The notes under the pieces: generated by a model | The model's input: the letters and a program-made list of their open reading frames with translations, nothing else | Database searches by the model: none | What the model was told of the DNA's origin: nothing | Source of the DNA: an uncultured Clostridia bacterium | GTDB taxonomy: Bacteria > Bacillota > Clostridia > TANB77 > CAG-508 | DNA: 64,000 bases | Assembly: GCA_934121885.1 (NCBI GenBank) | Contig: CAKOVH010000002.1 | Location: 62,001-126,000 of the forward strand | Direction of reading: 5' to 3' | Part shown: in pieces, positions 10,965 through 20,192 of the stretch | How the letters are laid out: every line of letters begins with the position of its first letter | Numbering within the stretch: the first letter of the stretch is position 1 | Made by a program: the position numbers and the translations under genes

Positions 10965-11915
10965 ATGGCATATAATATGAAAGAAGTAATTGCTCAAAAA
11001 CCTTCAAGATTTACAGCTGGACATAGAATGTGTGCTGGTTGTGGAGCACCTCCAGTAGCAAGAATGGTACTTCGTGCACTAAAACCAGAAGATCATGCAG
11101 TTATATCGAATGCAACAGGATGTATGGAAGTTTCAACATTTATATATCCATATACTGCATGGACAGATTCATATATTCACACAGCATTTGAAAATGCAGC
11201 AGCAACTTGTTCAGGAGTAGAAGCTGCATATAAATCATTAAAAAAACAAGGAAAACTTCCAGAGGATAAACATACAAAATTTATTGCTTTTGGTGGAGAT
11301 GGAGGAACATATGATATAGGTCTTCAAAGTTTGTCAGGAGCTATGGAAAGAGGACACGACATGGTATATGTATGTTATGATAATGGAGCATACATGAATA
11401 CAGGTATTCAACGTTCATCAGCAACGCCAAAATTTGCAGATACAACAACAAGCCCTGCAGGAAAAGTGATTCCTGGAAAAATGCAATCAAGAAAAGATTT
11501 AACTGAAATAATGGCATCACATCATATTCCATATGTTGCACAAACACTTGCTGTTAATAATTTTAAAGATTTATATGAAAAATCAGAAAAAGCAATTTAT
11601 ACAGAAGGACCAGCATTTTTAAATGTACTTGCACCATGTCCAAGAGGGTGGGGATACCCTACTGATATGCTTATGCAAATGAATAAACTTGCAATGGAAA
11701 CTTGTTATTGGCCTTTATATGAAGTAATTGATGGAAAATATAAAATAAACTATAAACCAGCTAAAAAACTACCAATCGAAGAATTTTTGAAACCACAAAA
11801 AAGATTTAGCCATATGTTTAAAGCAGGAAATGAGTGGATGATAGAGGAATTCCAAAAAGAAGTAGATAAAAGATGGGAAGAGTTATTAAAATTAGAAAAA
11901 ATTACAAATGAATAA
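10965..11915 (+). CDS. porB: Pyruvate:ferredoxin oxidoreductase, beta subunit
   Basis: The 316-residue beta subunit binds thiamine diphosphate: GGDGGTYDIGLQSLSGAMER (about residues 109-128) contains the GDG...N-type cofactor motif, and YDNGAYMNTGIQRS follows at about 138. The cysteines in MCAGCGAP (about residue 22) and NATGCMEV (about 50) are the conserved ligands of a proximal [4Fe-4S] cluster. Its start is within reach of the ribosome site at the end of porA (AAAGGAG). It closes the operon at a bidirectional terminator. Confidence 0.95.
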   Translation: MAYNMKEVIAQKPSRFTAGHRMCAGCGAPPVARMVLRALKPEDHAVISNATGCMEVSTFIYPYTAWTDSYIHTAFENAAATCSGVEAAYKSLKKQGKLPEDKHTKFIAFGGDGGTYDIGLQSLSGAMERGHDMVYVCYDNGAYMNTGIQRSSATPKFADTTTSPAGKVIPGKMQSRKDLTEIMASHHIPYVAQTLAVNNFKDLYEKSEKAIYTEGPAFLNVLAPCPRGWGYPTDMLMQMNKLAMETCYWPLYEVIDGKYKINYKPAKKLPIEEFLKPQKRFSHMFKAGNEWMIEEFQKEVDKRWEELLKLEKITNE

Positions 11916-11920
11916 AAATA

Positions 11921-11955
11921 AAAGACTTTACTATAAAAAAGTAAAGTCTTTTTTG
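11921..11955. terminator. Bidirectional terminator between porB and ferredoxin
   Basis: AAAGACTTTAC (11921-11931) pairs with GTAAAGTCTTT (11941-11951), with T6 on the plus strand and A-rich sequence on the other side. It serves both converging transcripts. Confidence 0.85.
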
Positions 11956-12141
11956 TTACTCGTTATCTTCTTCAGGAGCGTCAACAGGGCAAACACCTGC
12001 ACAAGTTCCACAGCTAATACATTGTTCTGGATCAATTACATATCTTTCATCTCCTTGAGAAATACATGTAACAGGACAAGCTGCTGCACATGCACCACAG
12101 CTAATACATCTATCAGTAATCTTATATGCCATTTGATTCAC
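11956..12141 (-). CDS. 2[4Fe-4S] ferredoxin
   Basis: This 61-residue protein has two clostridial-type clusters, CISCGACAAACPVTC and CISCGTCAGVCPVDAP, and the common start MAYKITD (here preceded by MNQ). It is an electron carrier, and its convergent placement next to the por operon makes it a likely acceptor for pyruvate:ferredoxin oxidoreductase. The ribosome site GGGAGGTGA is upstream, and TATAAT with an upstream TTGTTT box lies at 12160-12188. Confidence 0.93.
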   Translation of the reverse strand: MNQMAYKITDRCISCGACAAACPVTCISQGDERYVIDPEQCISCGTCAGVCPVDAPEEDNE

Positions 12142-12159
12142 CTCCCATATTCTTTTAAA

Positions 12160-12188
12160 ATTATAACACCAAATTAACTTAAAAACAA
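12160..12188 (-). promoter_or_regulatory. Putative ferredoxin promoter
   Basis: On the minus strand TTGTTT (12183-12188), a 17-base spacer and TATAAT (12160-12165) are found. The -10 is perfect and the -35 weak. Confidence 0.5.
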
Positions 12189-12346
12189 CATGTAAAATGA
12201 TATTTAAGAAACTAAATATTACAAGGAAAATATTGGATAGAAGCTACAAATCAAATTTTCTTAATAAAACCTTAATAATTTGACTACTTTTTTATTAATA
12301 ATTCTGTGTTATAATTTATTATGAAAATAAACAAGGAGAAGTAAAA

Positions 12347-13045
12347 ATGTATAATATTTTAGTGGTTGATGATGATAAAGAAATTGTAAAAGCAATAGAT
12401 ATATACCTAAGTAAAGAAGGCTATAACATATTAAAAGCATATAACGGTAAAGAAGCATTAGATGTAGTAAAACAAAATCCACAGATACATCTAATAATTT
12501 TAGATATAATGATGCCAGAAATTGATGGAATTACTGTTGCAAATGAAATAAGAAAAGATAAGTCCATACCTATAATTATGCTTTCTGCAAAATCTGAAGA
12601 TTACGATAAAATTGAAGGGTTAAATAGTGGAGCAGACGATTATGTAACAAAACCATTTAATTCAATGGAATTAATTGCAAGAGTCAATTCTCAAATTAGA
12701 AGATATACAAAACTGGGGTCAATTGCAAATCAAAATGAAAATGCATATCAAACAGGAAATTTAAAGATATATGATGATACAAAGGTAGTAGAAGTAGAAG
12801 GAAAAGAAGTAAAACTTACTCCAACAGAATTTAACATATTAAAGTTTTTAACAAAAAATAAAGGAATAGTTTTTTCAATAGAACAAATATACAAAAATGT
12901 GTGGAAAGAAGAGTGCTACGGAGCAGAAAACATAATTGCTGTACATATTAGGCATATAAGAGAAAAAATAGAAATAAATCCACGAGAACCAAAATACTTA
13001 AAAGTAATTTGGGGAGTAGGATATAAAATTGAAAAAATTGATTAG
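12347..13045 (+). CDS. OmpR-family response regulator, VanR-like
   Basis: The 232-residue regulator has a receiver domain (ILVVDDDKEIVKAI, acceptor Asp in LIILDIMMPE near residue 53, Lys in YVTKPFNS near 101) and a winged-helix output domain (LTPTEFNILKFL, IWGVGYKIE at the end). AAGGAG precedes the ATG. The kinase starts 12 bases after its stop, so the two genes are one transcript. The family resemblance is to the VanR/VanS-type systems common in Clostridia. The target genes are unknown. Confidence 0.9.
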   Translation: MYNILVVDDDKEIVKAIDIYLSKEGYNILKAYNGKEALDVVKQNPQIHLIILDIMMPEIDGITVANEIRKDKSIPIIMLSAKSEDYDKIEGLNSGADDYVTKPFNSMELIARVNSQIRRYTKLGSIANQNENAYQTGNLKIYDDTKVVEVEGKEVKLTPTEFNILKFLTKNKGIVFSIEQIYKNVWKEECYGAENIIAVHIRHIREKIEINPREPKYLKVIWGVGYKIEKID

Positions 13046-13057
13046 GAGGGGGAAAGT

Positions 13058-15058
13058 ATGGAGAAAAAAAGAATATGCAAAATAAGAGTACTAAAGAATA
13101 TTTGCTATTTTCTTGTACCAATTGTTCTAACAATATTAGTAACTTCTATAATAAGTGTTTCTATTGGAGTAGAAAACAATATAACAGTTAGTCAAGAAAG
13201 CTACTATGATACTAAAATATTTGAGCAAAGATTTTTAGATGATATTTATCATATTTTATATGATTCTCTAAATTCTAAAAATATTGTTAATATTGATGAA
13301 GAAACAAGTAGCTCAAAGACAAGCGCAAGCAAAATAGAAATTCAAGAGAATAATGTAATACATTATAATTCAAGTAATTCAAATATAAAATATTTGATAA
13401 TAGATAGTAAAAATAATGTATATACAAATTCAAATGTAGCAGTTCAAACAAAAGAAGAACAAAATCTTTTGAAAAATGAACTTTTAACCTACAAGAATTA
13501 TTGGATATATGAAAATAAAAACATAAAAAAATCTATAAAAGAAAATTACGAAAATAAAGCAGAAATTGATCATATAAAAGGTTTTATCTCAAAACAAGAT
13601 GATTGCTCGGTATATATTTCTTTTGATGATTCATTAAAATATAGTGATTCATATTTTGGAGAAAAAATATTTTATGATTTTGTAAAAATTGAATACCAAA
13701 ATGCTATATTTATTATACCAATTAGTGCCATTCTTTTTATAGCTATGATAATAATTATATTTATAGGAATAGGAAAAACAAATAAACAAGAAGAAGTTTA
13801 TTTAAATTCATTTGATAAAATTCCTTTAGAATTTGTAATACTTCTTTTAGGAATATGTGCATTTGTTACATGCTTAGCTTCACTTTCAATGATAAGATCT
13901 GTGATAGAAGTATTTGGAATTACATTAATTGTAATATGTACTTTAATCTTATACTTACTTGGAATAGCTTTTGTAGAAACACTTGTAAAGAGAATAAAGG
14001 CTAGAATGTTTATAAAGACAACATTTGCTTATTTTATATATAACAAGATAAAAGTACTATTCCAAAATATGAATATTTTTTGGAAGCCAATAATACTTGT
14101 AATTGCCTTTGGAATAGGAAATTGTATAGGATTTTTAGGACTTAGAAATGAACCTTTTATAGGATTTATGTTTTTATCTACATTATACTGCATTGGATTA
14201 GTGTACATATTAAAAAAAGTAAGTTTTATAGATAAAATAAAAAAAGCAATTGATAGTATTTATAAAGGAAATATGAAATTATCATTAAATGAGAATGAGT
14301 TTGATGGAATAGAAAAACAAACTGTAATTGAAATTAAAGATATTGCAGGAGGAATGTCAAACGCAGTTGAAGAGAAAATTAAAAGTGAAAGATTAAAAAC
14401 AGAGTTAATAACAAATGTATCTCATGATATAAAAACACCATTAACATCTATAATAAATTATGTGGATTTATTAAAAAAGGAAAGACTTCAGTCTGAAAGA
14501 GCAGGAGAATACCTAGAAATTTTAGACAATAAATCTCAAAGACTAAAAAAACTAACAGAAGATTTAGTAGAGGCATCAAAAGCTTCATCTGGAAATATTA
14601 AACTTAATATGGAGAAAATTGAAGTAAATGAACTTTTAAAACAAGTATCTGCAGAATTTAGTGATAAATTTAATGAACGAAATTTAGAAGAAGAAATAAC
14701 ATTTACTGAAGAAAAGGTATATATAAATGCAGATAGTAGATATATTTACAGAGTAATTGAGAATTTGTATTCAAATGTTTCAAAATATGCTATGGAGAAT
14801 TCTAGAGTATATGTAGATATTATTCAAAAAGGACCAAATGTTATAATTCAAATAAAAAATATATCTAAGGAAAAACTAAATATTTCTGCAGATGAATTAA
14901 TGCAAAGATTTGTAAGAGGTGATGTATCTAGAAATACAGAAGGAAGCGGACTTGGGCTTTCTATTGCAGAAAGTTTAGTAACATTACAAGGAGGCAAATT
15001 TCATATATACCTAGATGGCGATTTATTTAAAGTAACAATAGGATTTAAAAAAGTTTAA
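13058..15058 (+). CDS. Multi-spanning sensor histidine kinase
   Basis: The 666-residue kinase has an N-terminal membrane segment (about residues 12-35), an extracytoplasmic region of about 180 residues, then a block of four to six membrane segments (about 218-385). A HisKA domain follows (VSHDIKTPLTS, about residue 445), then HATPase with a recognisable GSGLGLSIAESL box (about 628). The N box is degenerate (NLYSNVSKYAMEN). The layout, with a second multi-pass bundle behind the sensor loop, is seen in VanS-like kinases of Clostridia that respond to cell-envelope stress. That function is inferred, not shown. Confidence 0.85.
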   Translation: MEKKRICKIRVLKNICYFLVPIVLTILVTSIISVSIGVENNITVSQESYYDTKIFEQRFLDDIYHILYDSLNSKNIVNIDEETSSSKTSASKIEIQENNVIHYNSSNSNIKYLIIDSKNNVYTNSNVAVQTKEEQNLLKNELLTYKNYWIYENKNIKKSIKENYENKAEIDHIKGFISKQDDCSVYISFDDSLKYSDSYFGEKIFYDFVKIEYQNAIFIIPISAILFIAMIIIIFIGIGKTNKQEEVYLNSFDKIPLEFVILLLGICAFVTCLASLSMIRSVIEVFGITLIVICTLILYLLGIAFVETLVKRIKARMFIKTTFAYFIYNKIKVLFQNMNIFWKPIILVIAFGIGNCIGFLGLRNEPFIGFMFLSTLYCIGLVYILKKVSFIDKIKKAIDSIYKGNMKLSLNENEFDGIEKQTVIEIKDIAGGMSNAVEEKIKSERLKTELITNVSHDIKTPLTSIINYVDLLKKERLQSERAGEYLEILDNKSQRLKKLTEDLVEASKASSGNIKLNMEKIEVNELLKQVSAEFSDKFNERNLEEEITFTEEKVYINADSRYIYRVIENLYSNVSKYAMENSRVYVDIIQKGPNVIIQIKNISKEKLNISADELMQRFVRGDVSRNTEGSGLGLSIAESLVTLQGGKFHIYLDGDLFKVTIGFKKV

Positions 15059-15065
15059 AATATAT

Positions 15066-15115
15066 AAAAATAGAATTTCTAGCAATTTAAAAAGCTTAGA
15101 AATTCTATTTTTTTC
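15066..15115. terminator. Bidirectional terminator
   Basis: AATAGAATTTCT and AGAAATTCTATT form a long imperfect stem between two converging genes, with T-tracts on both strands. Confidence 0.75.
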
Positions 15116-15116
15116 T

Positions 15117-15947
15117 TTATTTGTTTGTATATTTTGCAATTAAGAAAGATGCAAAAAAGCCAATTACTAAAACAATAACACTTATTAATCCTGAAATATT
15201 AAAAGCAAATCCAGGGTATATTGCAGGTAAGCTTCCAATAACAAAACCTATAATTGCATAATATGTATATCCATAAAAATGTTTTAGTAGCCAGTCAATT
15301 ATCTTTGAAGAAACTATAATACCTGCTGCAACTCCAATTGCAAAAGGAATAAGTACTATAATATTAAGAGTTGATATAGCTGTCATAATTGCTGTATATG
15401 CACCCATTAATAATAAGATAAATGATCCGCTAATTCCAGGAACAACCATTGAAGCTGCTGATATAAAACCATAAACAAATAATAAAATTATAGTTATAAA
15501 ATCAATATTAAAGCTTTCGATAGGGCTTCCTGTAATTCCTTTTAACTCTAAGATAGATAAAGTTAAACCAATTGCAAAAGTAATAATTGCTGGAATAATG
15601 TAAGTAATTTTAAATCCTTTTTCTTTTGATTTTTTAAAGATAAAAGGTAAACTACCTAAAATTAATCCTATAAATGCAAATTGAGTTTGCATTGCATGAT
15701 TTGCAAGTAAATATGTAATTAATTTACTAAATAGTAAAATAGCAACACCTGCACCTAATACTATTGGAAGTAAAAATTTAACATTTTCAGCGAAAGTTTT
15801 CTTAAAATTATGAAAAAAGTTACCAATACAATCAACAATTTTTTCATAAATACCCATAGCTACTGCCATAGTACCTCCACTAACCCCAGGAATTACATTA
15901 GAAATACCAATAATTATTCCTTTAAAAAAGTTAATAATATGTGTCAA
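15117..15947 (-). CDS. DUF368 membrane protein, putative undecaprenyl-phosphate transporter (PopT-like)
   Basis: The 276-residue polytopic protein has the duplicated family signature: NVIPGVSGGTMAVAMGIYE (about residues 17-35) and MVVPGISGSFILLLMGAY (about 167-184). The two repeats match an inverted-repeat transporter fold with about eight to ten membrane segments. DUF368 proteins have been implicated in returning undecaprenyl phosphate across the membrane for wall synthesis. The start is TTG with AAGGAGA seven bases upstream. It is a single-gene unit ending at a terminator shared with the kinase. Confidence 0.85.
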   Translation of the reverse strand: MTHIINFFKGIIIGISNVIPGVSGGTMAVAMGIYEKIVDCIGNFFHNFKKTFAENVKFLLPIVLGAGVAILLFSKLITYLLANHAMQTQFAFIGLILGSLPFIFKKSKEKGFKITYIIPAIITFAIGLTLSILELKGITGSPIESFNIDFITIILLFVYGFISAASMVVPGISGSFILLLMGAYTAIMTAISTLNIIVLIPFAIGVAAGIIVSSKIIDWLLKHFYGYTYYAIIGFVIGSLPAIYPGFAFNISGLISVIVLVIGFFASFLIAKYTNK

Positions 15948-16053
15948 AATTATTCTCCTTTCTTATATAAAAATCAAATTAAATTTTACCATATAGAATT
16001 ATAGAATGTCTATACAAAAGACAAAAAATAATTAAAATATTGTAAAAAAATAA

Positions 16054-16083
16054 TTGACAAGCAGTGCTAAAATATTATATACT
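16054..16083 (+). promoter_or_regulatory. Promoter of rpoBC
   Basis: TTGACA (16054-16059), an 18-base spacer and TATACT (16078-16083). It is the only good promoter in the gap before rpoB and implies a leader of about 240 bases. Confidence 0.65.
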
Positions 16084-16332
16084 AAGATATGATAGGATAA
16101 TTGTACGAAAGTTAAGTTGGTAGAAAAATACCAACCTGGCTTTTTGTTGCCTTTTAGTTAGGTTATGTAAATTTAAAAAGAAGAGGAATTGCCGTGAAAA
16201 TTACTACAATAAAAGAGTTTAAAGAGCAGTAAACTCATAATATTTGATAGATTAATTTTTAAGGTCAAGAGGGACTTCTTTTAAAATTCATATATATTTT
16301 TTTCTGCTTAATTTTTTATAGGGGTGATTTTT
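16084..16332 (+). promoter_or_regulatory. Structured rpoB leader with a hairpin and a 12-codon mini-ORF
   Basis: The leader holds the hairpin GTTGGTA-GAAAAA-TACCAAC (about 16115-16134), followed by a pyrimidine-rich stretch with T5 (GGCTTTTTG), which resembles an attenuator. Further down, GAAGAGGAATTGCC precedes GTG AAA ATT..., a 12-codon frame ending in TAA at about 16230. The rest is A+T-rich with no other feature I can support. The usual rplJ-rplL genes are not upstream. A regulatory role is inferred only from length and structure. Confidence 0.45.
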
Positions 16333-19300
16333 TTGGTAAAAGACATTAAACACGAGAAATGTACTCGTAAGACTTTTGCAAAAATCGGCGATTCAATCGA
16401 AATGCCAAATCTTATTAAAGTCCAAAAAGATTCTTACGACTGGTTCGTAAAAGAAGGACTAGGAGAAATATTAAGAGATATATCTCCAATCATTGATTAT
16501 TCAGGAAACTTAGTTCTTGAATTCTTAGATTACTACATGGAAGAAAAAACAAAATACACATTAGAAGAAGCTAAAGAGAGAGATGCTACATATTCAACAA
16601 GATTACATGTTAAAGTAAGATTAATCAACCGTGAAACAGGAGAAATTAAAGAACAAGTAATTTATTTAGGCGATTTCCCACTTATGACAGATAGTGGAAC
16701 ATTCATTATTAATGGTGCCGAAAGAGTTGTTGTTAGCCAATTAGTTCGTTCACCAGGTTGCTACTATGCATTTGACTATGATAAAACAGGAAAGAAAATC
16801 TATACATCAACTGTAATGCCAATTAGAGGTGCATGGATTGAATATGAAACAGATGCAAATGATGTATTTTATGCTAGAGTTGATAGAACAAGAAAAATAC
16901 CAGTAACATCATTATTAAGAGCAATTGGTTTAGCTACAGATGAACAAATTATGGAAGTTTTTGGAGATGATCCAAAAATATCTGCAACAATTCAAAAAGA
17001 TACAATTAAAACACAAGATGAAGCTTTAATTGAAATCTACAAAAAATTAAGACCAGGAGAACTTCCAACTGTTGATGCTGCAAGAAATCTATTTAATGGA
17101 TTATTCTTTGATCCTAGAAGATACGATTTAGCAAAAGTAGGAAGATACAAATTTAATAAAAAATTAAGCATTGCCGAAAGAATTACAGGAAAAGTTGCTT
17201 TTGATGACATAGTTAATGGAGAAACAGGAGAAGTTCTTGTTGAAAAAGGAAATGTTATCACAAGTGATGTAGCTGAAGAAATTCAAAACGCAGGAATTAA
17301 TATTGTTGATGTTAAAGTAGATGATAAAAAAGTAAGAGTAATAGGTAACGGAACTGTAAATATTCACAAATATTTACCAAATGTTGATTTAAGTGATCTT
17401 CATATTAAAGAATATGTAAATCTTGATGTATTAAAATCTATAGTTGACAATACTGAAGAAAAAGATTTACATGATATGATTAAAGAAAGAATGACAGAAC
17501 TTGTTCCATTCCATATTACAACAGAAGATATTATTGCATCAATTAGTTATTTATTAAACTTAGACTTTGGATTAGGAAATATTGATGATATTGACCATTT
17601 AGGAAATAGACGTATTAGATGTGTTGGAGAGCTTTTACAAAATCAATTTAGAATTGGTTTAACAAGACTAGAAAGAGTTGTTCGTGAAAGAATGACAATT
17701 CAAGACTTAGATGTTGTAACTCCACAAACATTAATTAATACAAAACCAATTACATCATCAATAAGAGAATTCTTTGGAAGTTCACAATTATCACAATTTA
17801 TGGATCAAACAAACCCACTTTCAGAGTTAACTCATAAAAGAAGAATTTCAGCATTAGGACCTGGTGGTCTTTCTCGTGAAAGAGCAGGATTCGAGGTTAG
17901 AGATATTCACTATACACACTATGGTAGATTATGCCCAGTAGAATCTCCAGAAGGACCAAACATTGGACTTATTTCAGCACTTTCATCATTCGCAATAATT
18001 AATGAATATGGATTTGTTGAAACACCATATAGAAAAGTTGTTGATGGTAAAATTACAGATGAGATTATATATATGCCAGCAGACGAAGAAGACAAGTATA
18101 TAATTGCACAAGCATCTGAACCAGTAGATGAAAATGGAAAATTTGTTAACGATAGAATAAGAGTAAGAATAAGAGAAGAAATTACAGTTGCAGATAGAGA
18201 TAAAGTTCAATTTGTTGATGTTTCACCAAAACAATTAGTATCTGTTGCTGCAGCAATGATTCCTTTCTTAGAGCATGATGACGTAAAACGTTCATTAATG
18301 GGTTCAAACATGCAACGTCAAGCAGTTCCACTTTTAATGCCAGAAGCTCCAATAGTTGGAACAGGTATTGAATATAGAGCAGCAAAGGACTCTGGAACTA
18401 CAGTTACAGCTAAAAATGCAGGTGTAGTTGAAAGAGTTACTGGTGACGAAATTATTATAAGAAATCAAAAAGATGAATTAGATACATACAAACTAAGAAA
18501 ATTCAAGAGAACAAATGGTGGTACATGTATTAATCAAAGACCAGTTGTTGTTCGTGGAGAAAAAGTAAAAGAAGGAGATCTAATTGCTGACGGACCATCT
18601 ACAAAAGACGGAGAAATGGCACTTGGAAGAAACGTAGTTATTGCTTTCACTACATGGGAAGGTTACAACTATGAGGATGCTATTTTAATTAATGAAAGAT
18701 TAGTTAAAGAAGATGTTTATACATCAATACATATTGAAGAATATGATTGTGAATGTCGTGATACAAAATTAGGTCCAGAAGAAATTACACGTGATATACC
18801 AAATGTTGGTGATGACGGATTAAAGGATTTAGACGAAAATGGTATTATAAGAATTGGTGCTGAAGTAAGAACAGGGGATATTCTAGTAGGTAAAGTAACT
18901 CCAAAGGGAGAAACAGAACTTACTGCAGAAGAAAGATTACTTCGTGCTATATTTGGAGAAAAAGCAAGAGAAGTTAGAGATACATCACTTCGTGTACCAC
19001 ACGGAGAAGCAGGAACAATTGTAGATATTAAAATATTTACAAGAGAAAATTCAGATGAATTAGGACCTGGTGTAAATCAAATTATTCGTTGCTATATAGC
19101 TCAAAAAAGAAAAATATCAGTTGGAGATAAAATGGCTGGACGTCATGGTAATAAAGGTGTTATTTCAAGAATATTACCAGAAGAAGATATGCCATTTATG
19201 CCAGATGGTACACCAGTAGATATAGTTCTTAACCCACTTGGTGTTCCTTCTCGTATGAACTTAGGTCAAGTATTAGAGGTTCATCTTGGTATGGCTGCTA

Positions 19301-20070
19301 AAGCATTAGGATGGAAAGTTGCAACACCAGTATTTGATGGTGCAACAGACGAAGAAATTAGAGAATTACTAAAAAAAGCCGGTCTTCGTGAAGATGGAAA
19401 AACAACATTATATGATGGTAGAACAGGAGATCCATTCGACCATCCAGTAACAGTTGGTGTTATGTATATGTTAAAACTACATCACTTAGTAGATGATAAA
19501 ATACATGCTCGTTCAACTGGTCCATACTCATTAGTTACACAACAACCTTTAGGTGGTAAAGCTCAATTTGGTGGACAACGTTTTGGAGAGATGGAAGTTT
19601 GGGCATTAGAGGCATATGGTGCAGCTTATACATTACAAGAAATGTTAACTGTAAAATCTGATGATGTTGTTGGACGTGTAAAAACATATGAGGCAATTGT
19701 AAAAGGCGAAAACGTTCCTGAACCAGGAGTACCAGAAGGATTTAAAGTTTTAATAAAAGAACTTCAATCATTAGGATTAGATGTACGTTTATTATCACAT
19801 GATAATAAAGAATTAGAATTAAAAGAAAATATCGAAGATGGTATAGACTTTAATTTAGAAGACAAAAAAATGAATGATTCAGTTGTTGACGAAAAAGAAT
19901 TAAATGACGGATATTCAGAAGAAACATTAGATTCTGAAAATGAAGACGGAGAATTGTTCGAAGACTTTGATGATGAAGAATTAGATTTAGATGAATCTGA
20001 CTTAGACATGACAGATTTAGCAGAAGATAATTTATTAAATGATCAAGATATCTTAGATGATGAAGAATAA
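16333..20070 (+). CDS. rpoB: RNA polymerase beta subunit
   Basis: This is a full-length beta subunit with all conserved blocks: EMPNLIKVQKDSYDWF near the start, the rifampicin region (FGSSQLSQFMDQTNPLSELT, HKRRISALGPGGLSRERAGF), SPEGPNIGLI, GRNVVIAFTTWEGYNYEDAI, GDKMAGRHGNKG and the C-terminal GGQRFGEMEVWALEA. The TTG at 16333 is preferred over the GTG at 16324 because AGGGGTG lies seven bases upstream, giving LVKDIKHEKCTRKTF. After the usual end the protein carries an acidic tail of about 75 residues rich in D, E and L, which is longer than in most homologues. Residues at the rifampicin pocket look wild-type (Q, D, H, R, S present). Confidence 0.97.
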   Translation: MVKDIKHEKCTRKTFAKIGDSIEMPNLIKVQKDSYDWFVKEGLGEILRDISPIIDYSGNLVLEFLDYYMEEKTKYTLEEAKERDATYSTRLHVKVRLINRETGEIKEQVIYLGDFPLMTDSGTFIINGAERVVVSQLVRSPGCYYAFDYDKTGKKIYTSTVMPIRGAWIEYETDANDVFYARVDRTRKIPVTSLLRAIGLATDEQIMEVFGDDPKISATIQKDTIKTQDEALIEIYKKLRPGELPTVDAARNLFNGLFFDPRRYDLAKVGRYKFNKKLSIAERITGKVAFDDIVNGETGEVLVEKGNVITSDVAEEIQNAGINIVDVKVDDKKVRVIGNGTVNIHKYLPNVDLSDLHIKEYVNLDVLKSIVDNTEEKDLHDMIKERMTELVPFHITTEDIIASISYLLNLDFGLGNIDDIDHLGNRRIRCVGELLQNQFRIGLTRLERVVRERMTIQDLDVVTPQTLINTKPITSSIREFFGSSQLSQFMDQTNPLSELTHKRRISALGPGGLSRERAGFEVRDIHYTHYGRLCPVESPEGPNIGLISALSSFAIINEYGFVETPYRKVVDGKITDEIIYMPADEEDKYIIAQASEPVDENGKFVNDRIRVRIREEITVADRDKVQFVDVSPKQLVSVAAAMIPFLEHDDVKRSLMGSNMQRQAVPLLMPEAPIVGTGIEYRAAKDSGTTVTAKNAGVVERVTGDEIIIRNQKDELDTYKLRKFKRTNGGTCINQRPVVVRGEKVKEGDLIADGPSTKDGEMALGRNVVIAFTTWEGYNYEDAILINERLVKEDVYTSIHIEEYDCECRDTKLGPEEITRDIPNVGDDGLKDLDENGIIRIGAEVRTGDILVGKVTPKGETELTAEERLLRAIFGEKAREVRDTSLRVPHGEAGTIVDIKIFTRENSDELGPGVNQIIRCYIAQKRKISVGDKMAGRHGNKGVISRILPEEDMPFMPDGTPVDIVLNPLGVPSRMNLGQVLEVHLGMAAKALGWKVATPVFDGATDEEIRELLKKAGLREDGKTTLYDGRTGDPFDHPVTVGVMYMLKLHHLVDDKIHARSTGPYSLVTQQPLGGKAQFGGQRFGEMEVWALEAYGAAYTLQEMLTVKSDDVVGRVKTYEAIVKGENVPEPGVPEGFKVLIKELQSLGLDVRLLSHDNKELELKENIEDGIDFNLEDKKMNDSVVDEKELNDGYSEETLDSENEDGELFEDFDDEELDLDESDLDMTDLAEDNLLNDQDILDDEE

Positions 20071-20083
20071 AATAATTGAATAG

Positions 20084-20157
20084 GTTTCTAAAAAGCTTCA
20101 AGTGTAGCAAAATAAATTGCACAGCGGTGTAAACACTTTGAAGCAAGTTTTAGAAAC
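20084..20157 (+). promoter_or_regulatory. Large inter-cistronic hairpin between rpoB and rpoC
   Basis: The left arm GTTTCTAAAA-AGCTTCAAGTGT (20084-20105) pairs with ACACTTTGAAGC-AA-GTTTTAGAAAC (20133-20157) with only small bulges. The loop contains a further GCAA-AATAAA-TTGC stem. There is no T-tract, so it is not a terminator. It probably acts as an RNA-processing or stability element. Confidence 0.7.
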
Positions 20158-20192
20158 AAAGAAATATAAATCGGGGGAGGCAAAAGCCAATC

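Noticed and set aside
11908..12177. Frame rich in Thr, Ser and Cys on the plus strand
   Set aside because: It is the antisense of the ferredoxin gene, whose cluster motifs and ribosome site are unambiguous.
16084..16332. T-box or known riboswitch before rpoB
   Set aside because: No T-box core motif, no recognisable ligand-binding core. Only a simple hairpin and a mini-ORF are visible.
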